64,000 nucleotides of DNA from an uncultured Sphingomonadales bacterium (GTDB taxonomy: Bacteria > Pseudomonadota > Alphaproteobacteria > Sphingomonadales > Sphingomonadaceae), in the NCBI GenBank assembly GCA_903821605.1, contig CAIJLZ010000013.1:62001-126000 (forward strand), in the 5' to 3' direction. Within the stretch, counting starts at the first letter, position 1. Every line of letters begins with the position of its first letter. Shown here piece by piece: positions 18,011 through 34,262 of the stretch. The notes below the pieces were generated by a model. It searched no databases and had not been told where the DNA came from. It saw nothing but the letters and a program-made list of their open reading frames with translations. Position numbers and translations under genes: made by a program.

Positions 18011-19569
18011 GCGGCCGCGAGCGGAAGTTCGACGCGGAAGCTTGCGCCCGATTGGGCGTCGTCGCGATCATCGACGATGATACGGCCGCCATGGCCTTCG
18101 ACAATCGTGCGGGCGATGCCAAGGCCCAGCCCGCTATGGCGGCCAAAGGGTGAATCCGGGCGGTCGCTGTGAAAGCGGCGGAAGATCATTTCCCGGCTTT
18201 CGCGCGGAATGCCGGGGCCTTCATCGGTGATGCGCACCGTTACCCGCCGATCATCGGCGGCCAGCGCGATGGTGACGAGCCCTTCGGGCGGGGAGAAGGA
18301 TTGCGCATTGTCGATCAGATTGTGGAACACGCGGGCGAGCCGATCCTTGTCGCCCATCACCCAAGCCGTGCCGCGCTGTTGGCGGGCATAAGCGAAGCGG
18401 ACGCCTTGGATGTCTTGGCGGGCGGACCATGCGCGGACGAGATCCTCCAGCAGCGTGCCGATATCAAAACGTTCAAACCGGGTGCGCGTCAGTTCGGCAT
18501 CCAGTCGGGAAATTTCGGCGATGTCGGTGATCAGCCGGTCGAGCCGTTCGGCATCATGTTGGACGATGTCGAGCAACTGGTCGCGCAACGCCGGGTCCGT
18601 GACGCGCCCGATGGATTCGACGGCGGAGCGCAGCGAGGCGAGCGGGTTCTTCAATTCATGGGTCAGATCGGCGGCAAAAGTTTCGGAAGCGTCGATCCGG
18701 CTACGTAGCGTCTGGGTCATATCGGCGAGGGCGCGGGCGAGATAGCCGATTTCGTCGCGTCGTGCCGGCAGGCGGGGGACGACAACATCGCGGGCGCGCC
18801 CGGCTTTAACCCGCTCCGCCGCGCGCGCCAGACCACGCAGCGGCTGGACAATGGTGCGGGCGAGGAAGAGCGACAATAACACGGTGGCAAGCGACACGCT
18901 GATGATCACCAGCGCGAGCCGCCAGCGTTCGCTGCGGGTGGTGCGGGTGATATCGCGCGCATTTTCGGTGACCAGCATGGTGATGCTGGTTGCGTCATTC
19001 TGCCCTCGCGCATGCAGATTGGCAGCGGATACCAGCATCGGCGTGCGGTCGGGCGCGGCGTGGACGAACACCTGCGTCTGATTGGCGGCGCGTGCGGCGG
19101 TAATTTCCGGCCATGCCCGCGCGCTTTGGTCGAGCGGTTCACGGAATGGCGGGAAGCGGACGCCATCCACGATGCGGTCAAAGGCACGGTCGAGCAGGCG
19201 CGCGGCTTGGCGCTGCCACGGTTCTTCCGCCGGATCGCGCAGGATATAAGCAGCAGGGCCAAGCGCGAAGCTGTCGAGTATCAGCCGATCACCCGCATAT
19301 AGGCGGATGCGGCGTTCATAGCGTTCGCCAAACGCATGGGCCAGCCGGGCGCGTTCAGCCTCGGGCGCAGCGGCGATGGCCGCGGCCATCAGGCTGACCT
19401 CGCGGGCGGTGCGTTCGGTACGGGCTTCGATCAACTGCATGCGGTAGCTGTCGAGATAGCCGAAGCTGCCGACGAGAAAGGCCAGCGCAAGAATATTGAC
19501 CGCAAGGATGCGGGTGGTCAGCGACCAGCGGCCCGACCAGCGCAGCCGAAGGGGGGAGTCGGCCCTCAT
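18007..19569 (-). CDS. chvG: Sensor histidine kinase ChvG/ExoS type
   Basis: This is the membrane sensor of the ChvG-ChvI system, which in rhizobia and Agrobacterium responds to acid and envelope stress. Domains in 520 aa: N-terminal membrane helix, a periplasmic sensor, a second helix, HAMP, HisKA ([18 protein letters not shown]) and HATPase_c ([28 protein letters not shown]). It overlaps chvI (ATGA) upstream and hprK downstream. The gene name rests on motifs plus this diagnostic gene order. Confidence 0.92.
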   Translation of the reverse strand: MRADSPLRLRWSGRWSLTTRILAVNILALAFLVGSFGYLDSYRMQLIEARTERTAREVSLMAAAIAAAPEAERARLAHAFGERYERRIRLYAGDRLILDSFALGPAAYILRDPAEEPWQRQAARLLDRAFDRIVDGVRFPPFREPLDQSARAWPEITAARAANQTQVFVHAAPDRTPMLVSAANLHARGQNDATSITMLVTENARDITRTTRSERWRLALVIISVSLATVLLSLFLARTIVQPLRGLARAAERVKAGRARDVVVPRLPARRDEIGYLARALADMTQTLRSRIDASETFAADLTHELKNPLASLRSAVESIGRVTDPALRDQLLDIVQHDAERLDRLITDIAEISRLDAELTRTRFERFDIGTLLEDLVRAWSARQDIQGVRFAYARQQRGTAWVMGDKDRLARVFHNLIDNAQSFSPPEGLVTIALAADDRRVTVRITDEGPGIPRESREMIFRRFHSDRPDSPFGRHSGLGLGIARTIVEGHGGRIIVDDRDDAQSGASFRVELPLAAA

Positions 19570-20276
19570 TCCTCGTCGAAGCGGTAGCCGACGCCATAGA
19601 GCGTCTGGATCGCATCGAAATGGGGGTCGATCTGCCGGAATTTGCGGCGCAGGCGCTTGATATGGCTGTCGATCGTGCGGTCATCGACATAGACATCGTC
19701 TTGATAGGCGATATCGAGCAACTGATCGCGCGATTTGACGAAACCGGGCCGCGTGGCGAGCGCCTCCAGGATCAGGAATTCGGTGACGGTGAGGGTGACC
19801 AACTGGCCATCCCAATTCACCTTGTGGCGCGCCGGGTCCATCCGAAGCTTGCCACGGATCATCGGCTCGGGTTCAGGCTCTGCCGGATGGGTCGCGCTGG
19901 GTGCTTCTCTCGGCCCGGACCGGCGCAAAATGGCGCGGATGCGGGCGATCAGCAGGCGCTGGGAAAAGGGCTTGGCGATATAATCATCGGCGCCGAGCGC
20001 AAGGCCCAGCGCCTCGTCCAGTTCATCATCCTTGGAGGTGAGGAAAATCACCGGGAAATCGGTCTTTTCCCGCAGCCGACGGAGCAATTCCATGCCATCC
20101 ATGCGCGGCATCTTGATATCAAGCACGGCGAGTTCCGGCGGATTATCCACCAGCGCCTTCAACGCAGCCTCGCTGTCATTATAGACGCGGACGAGAAAGC
20201 CCTCGGTCTGAAGCGCAATTGATACGGAGGTCAGGATGTTCCGATCGTCATCCACCAAGGCGATGGTTGCTGTCAT
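19566..20276 (-). CDS. chvI: Response regulator ChvI (OmpR/PhoB type)
   Basis: A 236-aa regulator with a receiver domain ([11 protein letters not shown], phospho-acceptor in [39 protein letters not shown]) and a C-terminal winged helix ([18 protein letters not shown]). It is the first gene of the operon that runs through chvG, hprK, rapZ, EIIA and ptsH; the promoter should lie in 20277-20388. Confidence 0.93.
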   Translation of the reverse strand: MTATIALVDDDRNILTSVSIALQTEGFLVRVYNDSEAALKALVDNPPELAVLDIKMPRMDGMELLRRLREKTDFPVIFLTSKDDELDEALGLALGADDYIAKPFSQRLLIARIRAILRRSGPREAPSATHPAEPEPEPMIRGKLRMDPARHKVNWDGQLVTLTVTEFLILEALATRPGFVKSRDQLLDIAYQDDVYVDDRTIDSHIKRLRRKFRQIDPHFDAIQTLYGVGYRFDEE

Positions 20277-20388
20277 GCGTGGTTGAGGTCCATCCGTTGG
20301 TGCAGCCGTTGGTTCGACGGGTCAGGGGTCAACCTGTATCGGATGGCTTCCGGCTCGGCAATGGTCCGCATGCGCGAGGCCGTCGCCA

Positions 20389-21489
20389 TTACCGTGCCGG
20401 GGTGAGCGCCTCATCCCGCAGGCCGCGCCAGACGCGCACGGCCTGTAATGTTTCCGGCACGTCATGGACGCGGAGCAATTGCGCGCCCTGCATGGCGCCG
20501 TGCAGCGCCAGCGCGACCGAGCCGCCGAGCCGCTGATCGACCGGGGCTTCGTTGGCCAATGCGCCGATGATCCGCTTGCGGCTTGCCCCCAACAGGATCG
20601 GGCAGCCGAGATCGTGGAATAGCGACAGGCCGTTCAGCAATTGGAGATTGTGGCGCAGCGCCTTGCCAAAGCCGATGCCCGGATCAAGGATCAGGCGGGA
20701 CCGGGCAATGCCTGCTGCTTCGCAGGCGGCAATGCGCGCGTCGAACCAGTCATGCACATCGAGCAGGGCATCGTCATAATGAGGATTGGCCTGCATCGTC
20801 TGCGGGTCGCCCTGATGGTGCATGATGACCACGGGGCAATCATGGGCGGCGGCGACCTGCATCGCGCGCGGGTCATAGGTCAGGCCCGAGACATCGTTGA
20901 TCAAATGGCCACCCGCCGCTAGCCCAGCCTCCATCACGGCGGCCTTGCGGCTATCGATCGACATGGCGATGCCGGTGGGTGCCAATGTGCGGATGACCGG
21001 CTCGATCCGGGCGATTTCATCGCCCTCCCAGACGGTGGTCGCGCCGGGGCGGGTCGATTCCCCGCCAATGTCGATGATGGCCGCCCCTTGCGCCGCCATA
21101 TCGCTGGCCGCTGCCACGATCGCCGCGACATCGCCGATATGCTGGCCGCCATCGGAAAAACTATCGGGGGTGATATTGAGGATCGCCATGATCTGCGGCT
21201 GATCGAGCCGGACCACCCGCTCACCAAGCTGGAGCGCGGCGCGTGGCGCGGTGAGGCGGGCGACAAGGGTGGCGATCCGCGCATCGCGTTCGGCGAGGAG
21301 CAGCAAGTCCGGCACCTGCACCAGTTGCTGCACGATCCGCTGCCCGTTCTGCGCCGCGATCAGTTCAACGGCAGAGAACCACAACAGCCCGCCCGCAAGC
21401 CGCAATGCCCGTCCGTCGAGCCCAAAGGGGGCGTCGATGAATGCGGTCGGGCGGAGATAGAGGCGGGCGTCGGCGGGGAGCGTGATCAT
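20389..21489 (-). CDS. folP: Dihydropteroate synthase with N-terminal extension
   Basis: FolP joins pABA to dihydropterin pyrophosphate in folate synthesis and is the sulfonamide target. The C-terminal ~265 residues are a normal DHPS barrel: IMAILNITPDSFSDGG, DIGGESTRPGA, SIDSRKAAV, LINDVSG and ILLGASRKRIIG. The first ~95 residues (a Leu/Ala-rich domain) are extra relative to the roughly 280-aa family norm. No second start just before the barrel is evident, so the extension is probably translated. Confidence 0.92.
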   Translation of the reverse strand: MITLPADARLYLRPTAFIDAPFGLDGRALRLAGGLLWFSAVELIAAQNGQRIVQQLVQVPDLLLLAERDARIATLVARLTAPRAALQLGERVVRLDQPQIMAILNITPDSFSDGGQHIGDVAAIVAAASDMAAQGAAIIDIGGESTRPGATTVWEGDEIARIEPVIRTLAPTGIAMSIDSRKAAVMEAGLAAGGHLINDVSGLTYDPRAMQVAAAHDCPVVIMHHQGDPQTMQANPHYDDALLDVHDWFDARIAACEAAGIARSRLILDPGIGFGKALRHNLQLLNGLSLFHDLGCPILLGASRKRIIGALANEAPVDQRLGGSVALALHGAMQGAQLLRVHDVPETLQAVRVWRGLRDEALTPAR

Positions 21490-21595
21490 GTGCCGAGCCT
21501 TAGCACATACGGGTCACGACGGGAGGGGGAGATTGCCCCTTTTTCGCGCGGCTACCCCCGCACCGACATGATGATCGCGCGGGGGCAGGGCGGGA

Positions 21596-22912
<1,317 letters not shown>

Positions 22913-22976
22913 AGGGTGAAATATTTTTTCGCGCGGTGCGGGGGCTGGTGACTTGGGTGATCCCATCCCCAACAAC

Positions 22977-23006
22977 AAAAAAGGGCCCGCACCGTGGTGC
23001 GAGCCC
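22977..23006 (-). terminator. acnA: Rho-independent terminator of acnA
   Basis: On the minus strand a 10-bp stem (GGGCTCGCAC / GTGCGGGCCC, one G-U pair) with a CACG loop is followed by six U residues. It lies about 32 bp past the acnA stop. It isolates ccrM from acnA read-through. Confidence 0.88.
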
Positions 23007-23038
23007 CTTTTGTTGACCGGCCTTGGCCAGTGGCGAAA

Positions 23039-25714
<2,676 letters not shown>

Positions 25715-25887
25715 GGCGTTTTCCCCAAGATGTTGCAGATGCTAAGAGTCGATGGCGCGCCATAGCAAGCACATCGGCGGGGGAAAAGAGCGCGGGGCTT
25801 TTTTTGTCGGCTATTGGGCTAAAGTCGCAGCTTTTGGTGATGAGCTGCCATGGCGCCGCGTGGGATGGGCGGGGCGCAAGCCTGATT

Positions 25888-26730
25888 TCACGGGGTGGGG
25901 GTGCTGGCCCGCAGCGAGAGGCCCGCCCGTTCGGCGCGCAGGGCATGGGGCCAAGTACGCGGATCCCACCACCGGCTGCTGCCGTCGAGCGAGAAGGAAA
26001 TAAACTCCGCCCGCCCGCCGATATGCGCGAAATCGACCGGCCCGCCCAACCCGCCTTGTGCCAGTGTGACGCGGCTATCGGCGGAGTCGTCGCGATTATC
26101 GCCCATCAGGAAGATTTCGTCCGGGCCAAGGGTCAGCGGCATGAAATCGTCGGTTTCGCGATACATCAGGTCGATGGTGTCATAGCGCACGCCATTGGGC
26201 AGCGTCTCCGTTACCACCGGCAGGCGGCAATAACGCCGGCCATCGGTGGCGGTGAACCGGCGCTGGAGATAAGGCGGATGGTCGCAGCGGCTATTGGCAT
26301 CAACCGGGATCAACGCATCCGCGCTGGCCTCACGCCGCACCGGCACGCCGTTGATCAGCAACGTCCCATGCCGCATTTGCAGGCGCTCACCGGGTAGGCC
26401 GACCACGCGCTTGATATAATCCTCGGTTCGACCGGGGGGGCGGACGATGACGATATCGCCCCGTTTGGGCAGATGGGGCAACAGCCGTCCCGCGATCGGC
26501 GGCAGGATGGGCAGGCTCGCCGACACAAAGGACCAGCCATAAGGATATTTGCTCACCACCAGCCGGTCGCCGACCCGCAAATTGGGCAGCATTGATTCGG
26601 ACGGGATATAAAAGGGCTTGGCGGCGAGGCTGTGGAACAGCAGCACTGCCAGCACCAGCACGATGATGCTGACGATTTCCCGCCGGATCATTTCCCCCCG
26701 GCCGTGACGACCGGAGCGATCTTCGGTCAT
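25888..26730 (-). CDS. lepB: Signal peptidase I
   Basis: LepB cleaves signal peptides of exported proteins at the inner membrane. After one N-terminal membrane helix ([17 protein letters not shown]), the catalytic Ser lies in [12 protein letters not shown] and the Lys in [14 protein letters not shown]. The [12 protein letters not shown] box follows. The product is 280 aa from ATG at 26730, which overlaps the acpS stop (ATGA). Terminal gene of pyrE to lepB. Confidence 0.94.
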   Translation of the reverse strand: MTEDRSGRHGRGEMIRREIVSIIVLVLAVLLFHSLAAKPFYIPSESMLPNLRVGDRLVVSKYPYGWSFVSASLPILPPIAGRLLPHLPKRGDIVIVRPPGRTEDYIKRVVGLPGERLQMRHGTLLINGVPVRREASADALIPVDANSRCDHPPYLQRRFTATDGRRYCRLPVVTETLPNGVRYDTIDLMYRETDDFMPLTLGPDEIFLMGDNRDDSADSRVTLAQGGLGGPVDFAHIGGRAEFISFSLDGSSRWWDPRTWPHALRAERAGLSLRASTPTP

Positions 26731-27149
26731 GCGGCGGCGGTCCCTTGATCGAGCGGCAGCGCCTCCAGAATGACAAAGGCCTGTGCCCATGGGTGGTCAT
26801 CGGTCAGGGTCAAATGCACCCGGACTTCATGGCCGGCAGGCGTCAGTTCTTGCAGCCGCGCCAGCGCGCCACCCTTTAGCGCGAGCGTAGGCGCCCCCGA
26901 GGGCAGGTTGATGACGCCAATATCCTTCATGAACACGCCGCGTTTGAACCCGGTGCCGACCGCCTTGGAAAAGGCCTCTTTGGCGGCGAAGCGCTTGGCA
27001 TAAGTTCCGGCGCGGGTGAACGGCCGCCGTTCCGCCTTGGCGCGTTCGCCAGCGGTAAAGACGCGGGCAATGAAGCGCTCGCCGAAGCGGTCGAGCGAGT
27101 GCTGGATGCGCTCGATATTACAGAGGTCCGAACCAAGGCCGATGATCAT
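26727..27149 (-). CDS. acpS: Holo-[acyl-carrier-protein] synthase
   Basis: AcpS attaches the 4'-phosphopantetheine arm to acyl carrier protein. The 140-aa product has [14 protein letters not shown] with the metal-binding Asp and [16 protein letters not shown]. It overlaps lepB by 4 bases and follows pdxJ by 12 bp, the common acpS-lepB arrangement of proteobacteria. Confidence 0.94.
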   Translation of the reverse strand: MIIGLGSDLCNIERIQHSLDRFGERFIARVFTAGERAKAERRPFTRAGTYAKRFAAKEAFSKAVGTGFKRGVFMKDIGVINLPSGAPTLALKGGALARLQELTPAGHEVRVHLTLTDDHPWAQAFVILEALPLDQGTAAA

Positions 27150-27161
27150 CGCACCATCCTC

Positions 27162-27908
27162 TTAACGGGCGACGTCCATCATCAGCCGCATTCGTTGGAT
27201 CGCGTCGGTCAGCCCGTCGAAAAGGGCCTCGCCGATCAGGAAATGCCCGATGTTGAGTTCGCGCAATTGCGGAATGGCGGCAATGGCGGTGACATTATCA
27301 TAGGTCAGGCCATGGCCCGCGTGTGGCTCGATCCCATTGCGGGCGGCAAGCGCGACCATTTCCGTGATCCGCTGCAATTCTGTGGCGCGCTCGATCCCTT
27401 CGAGATGGGCATAGCGCCCGGTATGAAATTCGACGACCGGCGCGCCCAGCCGCATCGCCGCCTCAATCTGGGCCGGGGCCGGTTCGATGAAGAGGCTCAC
27501 GCGGATGCCAGCCGCACCGAGGCGTTCGATCAGCGGGCCGAGTTGGGCCAATTGCCCGGCAGCGTCTAGCCCGCCCTCGGTCGTGCGTTCGGCGCGGCGT
27601 TCCGGCACGATGCACGCCGCATGGGGGCGGTGACGCAACGCGATGTCGACCATTTCTTCGGTCGCCGCCATTTCAAGGTTAAGCGGGAGATCAAGCGAAG
27701 CCATCAGCCGGGCGATATCTTCATCGCGAATATGGCGACGATCTTCCCGCAAATGGGCGGTGATGCCATCGGCCCCAGCGGCCTGTGCCATCAGCGCCGC
27801 CTTGACCGGATCGGGATGATCGCCACCGCGCGCGTTGCGGATGGTGGCCACATGGTCGATATTGACGCCGAGCCGCAGCTGATGTTCCGGATGGTGCGGG
27901 GATGCCAT
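27162..27908 (-). CDS. pdxJ: Pyridoxine 5'-phosphate synthase
   Basis: PdxJ condenses 3-amino-2-oxopropyl phosphate with deoxyxylulose phosphate in vitamin B6 synthesis. The 248-aa product carries [17 protein letters not shown] at the N-terminus, [15 protein letters not shown], and [11 protein letters not shown] near the end. ATG at 27908 is chosen because the family starts a few residues before LRLGVNIDH. Confidence 0.95.
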   Translation of the reverse strand: MASPHHPEHQLRLGVNIDHVATIRNARGGDHPDPVKAALMAQAAGADGITAHLREDRRHIRDEDIARLMASLDLPLNLEMAATEEMVDIALRHRPHAACIVPERRAERTTEGGLDAAGQLAQLGPLIERLGAAGIRVSLFIEPAPAQIEAAMRLGAPVVEFHTGRYAHLEGIERATELQRITEMVALAARNGIEPHAGHGLTYDNVTAIAAIPQLRELNIGHFLIGEALFDGLTDAIQRMRLMMDVAR

Positions 27909-27932
27909 GATCCGCCTAGCTCCTGTCAATTT

Positions 27933-29027
27933 TCATGCGCAGGCGACCGCCCGCAGCAGCTCATGGGAAAAGGTCTTTTCCTGCGCGGGATCGCCAAAGG
28001 CGAAATCGGCTTCGGACCGGTTGGTGAAGGCTATGACGACCATGTCCAAGTCGGGCAAGATGAAATTGCGCCCCTGCACGCCGAACGCCGAGCCGCGCGC
28101 CTCAATCACCCGCACCGGCTTTGCACAGCCCTTGGGCGTCAGTTGATGCACCCATTGGCCAGCCGCCATGCCGCCCGGCGGTTGGTCGCTGCGCCATAAG
28201 GTGGCGAGCGTTGCCGGATCAAGCAAACGGCCCGTCATCAGCGCCCGATCGAAGCGCAACAGGTCAATTTCAGTGCCCACTAAATTGCCATAGGCCCCCA
28301 TCGCGGCCAAATTCATCGCGGGTTCGGGCGCATTGGCGATAAAGCCGGGCACAAGGCGCGCCGTGGCGGGCAGGACGCCGAGCGACGCCATCGAGAGCTT
28401 CTGGCCAAAGCGGACCGGGGCGAGTTGATCGAACCCCTGGCCGCTCACCATCTGCAGCACGGCATCAAGCACGAGATAATCGCAGCCATTTTCCTCGGTG
28501 CGCTGGCCGGGGGCAAAGCGCACTGGCCCAACGCACCAGCCATTGGCGGCGGCATTGAACGACCAGTCGGGCTGATAAAAGGCGGCGATGCCTTGCGCGT
28601 TGCGGGGGCTTTCATCCGGATGGGGCAGGCCCGAGCGGTGGTGCAAAAGCTGGCGGATCGTCAGCGTGGCCGCGTGCGGGCTGCGGAAAAAGGGATAATA
28701 ACGCCGCACCGGGGCATCCAGTTCAAGCCGCCCTGCCGCCACTTCCTGCATGATGATGACCGCAGCCAACTGGCGGGTGATCGGACCCCAGCGCCAGACC
28801 GCGCCGGGTTGATGGCGCTCCCCCCGGTTCGGGTCGATCGCACCGGCGGCATGTTGCACGATGACCTGATTACCATGGGCGACGATGATCTCCCCGGCAA
28901 ATTTGGTCTTGCCGGACAGCGCGGCAATGGCGCGTTCCGGATCGGCGGCGCGGGCCAACTGCCCTGCCGATGCGAGCGCGCCAGCCAGCGCCAGCGCGAG
29001 AAAGCGGGCAGCGAGGCCGCGCACCAT
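27933..29027 (-). CDS. Beta-lactamase-fold serine hydrolase homologue, catalytic residues missing
   Basis: A 364-aa exported protein (signal peptide to about residue 27) of the class C beta-lactamase/esterase family. The fold is recognisable: LTIRQLLHHRSGLP and VVIAFTN are typical. The nucleophile motif SxxK is GPITRQ, with Pro82 for Ser and Arg85 for Lys. The YxN motif aligns with Glu-Asn-Gly (179-181), and the late HxG motif is not recognisable. It sits between pyrE (1-base overlap) and pdxJ. It is probably a non-enzymatic pseudoenzyme; a shifted active site cannot be excluded. Confidence 0.8.
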   Translation of the reverse strand: MVRGLAARFLALALAGALASAGQLARAADPERAIAALSGKTKFAGEIIVAHGNQVIVQHAAGAIDPNRGERHQPGAVWRWGPITRQLAAVIIMQEVAAGRLELDAPVRRYYPFFRSPHAATLTIRQLLHHRSGLPHPDESPRNAQGIAAFYQPDWSFNAAANGWCVGPVRFAPGQRTEENGCDYLVLDAVLQMVSGQGFDQLAPVRFGQKLSMASLGVLPATARLVPGFIANAPEPAMNLAAMGAYGNLVGTEIDLLRFDRALMTGRLLDPATLATLWRSDQPPGGMAAGQWVHQLTPKGCAKPVRVIEARGSAFGVQGRNFILPDLDMVVIAFTNRSEADFAFGDPAQEKTFSHELLRAVACA

Positions 29028-29620
29028 CAGGCGGTGGTGGGGTTCTGGCGGCTGCCCGGCTTGACCGCGGGGATGGCGGCCAGTTCCGGCGGCAGAGCAT
29101 CCGGCGCATAGCTTGGGACATCAAGCTGCATCAGCGGAAAGAACGGCACGCCAAGATCGGCGGTGCCGTTCGAACGATCAACCAGCGATGCGGCGGCCAC
29201 AACATGCCCGCCCGCGTCACGGATCGCGGCCATGGCTTCACGCGATGACAGGCCGGTGGTGACCACATCCTCCACCATCAGCACGCGGGTGCCGGGTTCA
29301 AGCCGAAAACCGCGACGCAGTTCAAAGCTGCCGGTCGGGCGTTCGACGAACATCGCATCGACGCCCAGGGCACGGCCCATTTCATGGCCGATGATGACGC
29401 CGCCCATCGCGGGCGCGACGACAGCGTCGATCTGGTCGCGCAGGGCGGGCGGGATCGTCTCGGCCAGTGCAGTTGCGAGTCGGGCGGCGCGGGCAGGGTT
29501 CATCAACACCCGTGCACATTGCAGATAACGAGAACTGCGCAGGCCCGAGGAGAGAATGAAATGCCCTTCGAGCAGCGCCTCGGATGCCTTGAATTCAGCC
29601 AGAATTTCGTCGTTCGTCAT
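29027..29620 (-). CDS. pyrE: Orotate phosphoribosyltransferase
   Basis: PyrE makes OMP from orotate and PRPP in pyrimidine synthesis. The 197-aa product has the PRPP-binding motif VLMVEDVVTTGLSSREAM and the flexible-loop VERPTGSFELRRGF region. ATG at 29620 is preferred to 29641. First gene of pyrE-pseudo-beta-lactamase-pdxJ-acpS-lepB. It is divergent from ctaC. Confidence 0.94.
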   Translation of the reverse strand: MTNDEILAEFKASEALLEGHFILSSGLRSSRYLQCARVLMNPARAARLATALAETIPPALRDQIDAVVAPAMGGVIIGHEMGRALGVDAMFVERPTGSFELRRGFRLEPGTRVLMVEDVVTTGLSSREAMAAIRDAGGHVVAAASLVDRSNGTADLGVPFFPLMQLDVPSYAPDALPPELAAIPAVKPGSRQNPTTA

Positions 29621-29752
29621 ATTCGTTTCCGTGCGCATCATTTACCGAGATTGCCTGATAGGGGCTGGCGTGGCTGGCTGCAACCGTCAGAAGCCGCAAT
29701 TCACGGCTTGAGGCGAATGATAACCGCGCCTATAAGCCGCTGCGATAACAAC

Positions 29753-29777
29753 CCCGCGAAAGAGCTTTTCGCGGGGG
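29753..29777 (+). promoter_or_regulatory. Perfect hairpin in the ctaC leader
   Basis: CCCCGCGAAA and TTTCGCGGGG form a 10-bp perfect stem with a 5-nt loop, 25 bases before the ctaC ATG. No U-run follows, so it is more likely a leader or mRNA-stabilising structure than a terminator. Confidence 0.55.
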
Positions 29778-29802
29778 GGGAGTCCCTTGAGATGGGGGTA
29801 AA

Positions 29803-32516
<2,714 letters not shown>

Positions 32517-32541
32517 TCTTTTTCGGCCAGGCTTGAAACAG

Positions 32542-32582
32542 GGGCAGGCCATCGCGACCTTCAGGGTCGGGATGGCCTGTCC
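32542..32582 (+). terminator. Long hairpin after ctaD
   Basis: Two 18-nt arms (32542-32559 and 32565-32582) pair with one mismatch and one G-U, around a 5-nt loop. Only a weak T-rich stretch follows. It may attenuate transcription into ctaB or protect the 3' end of the ctaCD message, giving more subunits than assembly factors. Confidence 0.65.
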
Positions 32583-32636
32583 TCTTGTGGGGCGCCTGAT
32601 CTTGTGATGTAAACCCGATGTGGTGGATCGATATTG

Positions 32637-33542
32637 ATGTCCGTTGCTCCTTACAGTGACCTTGCTCTTCCGGCGGATTGGCGCGACTTTATCGCGTTGA
32701 CCAAGCCACGGGTCATGACGCTGGTGGTTTTTACCGGCTTGTGCGGCTTGCTCGTCGCGCCGGGCAGTTTACACCCGGTTCTCGCCTTTACGGCCGTCTT
32801 GTGCATCGCCTTGGGGGCAGGGGCTGCGGCTGCGCTCAACCAATGGTATGAGGCCGATATTGATGCGCTGATGAAGCGGACGGCCAACCGGCCGCTGCCG
32901 GCGGGGCGGATGGATCGGCAGTCGGCGCTGCATTTCGGCGTTGGCATGTCTTTTTTCTCGGTCATTCTGATGGGCATGGCGACCAACTGGTTTGCCGCCC
33001 TTATTCTCGCCATTTCGATCCTGTTTTATGTGCTGGTCTACACCATCTGGCTCAAGCGCCGGACCGCGCAGAATATCGTGATCGGCGGCGCTGCCGGGGC
33101 CTTTCCGCCGGTGATCGGCTGGGTCGCGGTGACGGGATCGCTCGATCTGATGCCAATCCTGTTGTTCGCCTTGATCTTCCTATGGACCCCGCCGCACTTC
33201 TGGGCGCTGTCGCTTTATGTCCGGATGGACTATGCGAATGCCGGTGTGCCGATGCTGCCGGTGGTTTCGGGCGAGAAGGTCACGCGCCAGCATATCATGG
33301 TCTACACCCTGCCGATGGTCGCGGCGGCGATCCTGCCCTGGCCGCTGCATTTGACCGGCGCGACCTATGGGGTGACGGCGGTGGCATTGTCGCTGGTGTT
33401 CCTCGCGATGTCGTGGCGCGTGCTGGTGCACAAGCCAGCCGAGGGCGACGCGATGAAGCCCGAAAAACAGCTTTTTTTCTATTCGCTATTGTATCTATTT
33501 GCCCTGTTCGGGGCGCTCGTGATTGATAAGGTGATCTCATGA
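32637..33542 (+). CDS. ctaB: Protoheme IX farnesyltransferase (heme O synthase)
   Basis: CtaB farnesylates heme b to heme O, the precursor of heme a. This UbiA-family membrane protein of 301 aa has the prenyl diphosphate motif [19 protein letters not shown] and about nine helices. ATG at 32637 is chosen. Its stop overlaps the start of the following small gene (ATGA). Confidence 0.95.
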   Translation: MSVAPYSDLALPADWRDFIALTKPRVMTLVVFTGLCGLLVAPGSLHPVLAFTAVLCIALGAGAAAALNQWYEADIDALMKRTANRPLPAGRMDRQSALHFGVGMSFFSVILMGMATNWFAALILAISILFYVLVYTIWLKRRTAQNIVIGGAAGAFPPVIGWVAVTGSLDLMPILLFALIFLWTPPHFWALSLYVRMDYANAGVPMLPVVSGEKVTRQHIMVYTLPMVAAAILPWPLHLTGATYGVTAVALSLVFLAMSWRVLVHKPAEGDAMKPEKQLFFYSLLYLFALFGALVIDKVIS

Positions 33543-33670
33543 ACGAAGCTGAATATACCGCCGCCGTCCGTGCCCGCCAACTCGCCCGCGCCAAGGTGCT
33601 CGCTTGGGTGCTTGGTGCCTTTGTCGTGCTGACCTTCGGCATTTCGATTGCCAAAATGGGTATCCACTGA
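33539..33670 (+). CDS. Small single-pass membrane protein between ctaB and ctaG (CoxF-like)
   Basis: A 43-residue protein: [19 protein letters not shown], then a hydrophobic helix of about 18 residues, ending AKMGIH. It overlaps ctaB by ATGA and its TGA overlaps the ctaG ATG by one base, which strongly supports translation. Small proteins in this position (sometimes called CoxF) occur in other alphaproteobacterial cta operons. The role, presumably in oxidase assembly or stability, is inferred from context only. Confidence 0.78.
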   Translation: MNEAEYTAAVRARQLARAKVLAWVLGAFVVLTFGISIAKMGIH

Positions 33671-34224
33671 TGACGGCGCTCGCCCGGCGCAATGCCCGGA
33701 CGGGTTCGCTGGCGGCGTTGCTGGCGCTGGCGATGATCGGGCTCGGCTTTGCGTCGGTCCCGCTTTATCGCATCTTCTGTCAGGTCACGGGCTTTGGTGG
33801 CACGACGATGCGGGTCGCCGAAAGCGCGCTACCGGCCAAGCCGCTTGGCAAGCTGATCACAATCCGTTTCGACAGCAATGTCGCGCAGGGCATGCCATGG
33901 CATTTTGTGCCGGAAAAGCTGACCGACAGGGCGGCGATTGGCGCGCGCAAGATCGCGATTTACACCGCGAAAAATCTGTCATCCGCACCGATTGTGGGGC
34001 GCGCGAGCTTTAACGTCACGCCGATTCAGGCGGGCAAATATTTCAGCAAAATCCAGTGCTTCTGTTTTACCGAGCAGATGCTTAAGCCGGGACAGGAAAT
34101 CCGCATGCCGGTCACCTATTTCGTCGATCCGAAGATCGCCGAAGACCCCGACACCAAGGATATTGGTGAAATCACCCTAAGTTACACCTTCTACCCGGTG
34201 GACCAAAGCGTTGCAGGACGCTAA
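33670..34224 (+). CDS. ctaG: Cytochrome c oxidase assembly protein CtaG (Cox11)
   Basis: CtaG delivers copper to the CuB site of subunit I. The 184-aa protein has an N-terminal membrane anchor and the family features VPLYRIFCQVTGFGGTT, MPWHFVP and KIQCFCFTEQML with the copper-binding Cys pair. ATG at 33670 overlaps the preceding stop by one base. Confidence 0.95.
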   Translation: MTALARRNARTGSLAALLALAMIGLGFASVPLYRIFCQVTGFGGTTMRVAESALPAKPLGKLITIRFDSNVAQGMPWHFVPEKLTDRAAIGARKIAIYTAKNLSSAPIVGRASFNVTPIQAGKYFSKIQCFCFTEQMLKPGQEIRMPVTYFVDPKIAEDPDTKDIGEITLSYTFYPVDQSVAGR

Positions 34225-34262
34225 GGACTTCGAGAATCAAACATTGCGAGGGGCATAGATAT

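Noticed and set aside
27933-29027. Acquired beta-lactam resistance gene
   Set aside because: It lacks the catalytic Ser/Lys, sits in a housekeeping operon, and shows no sign of transfer.
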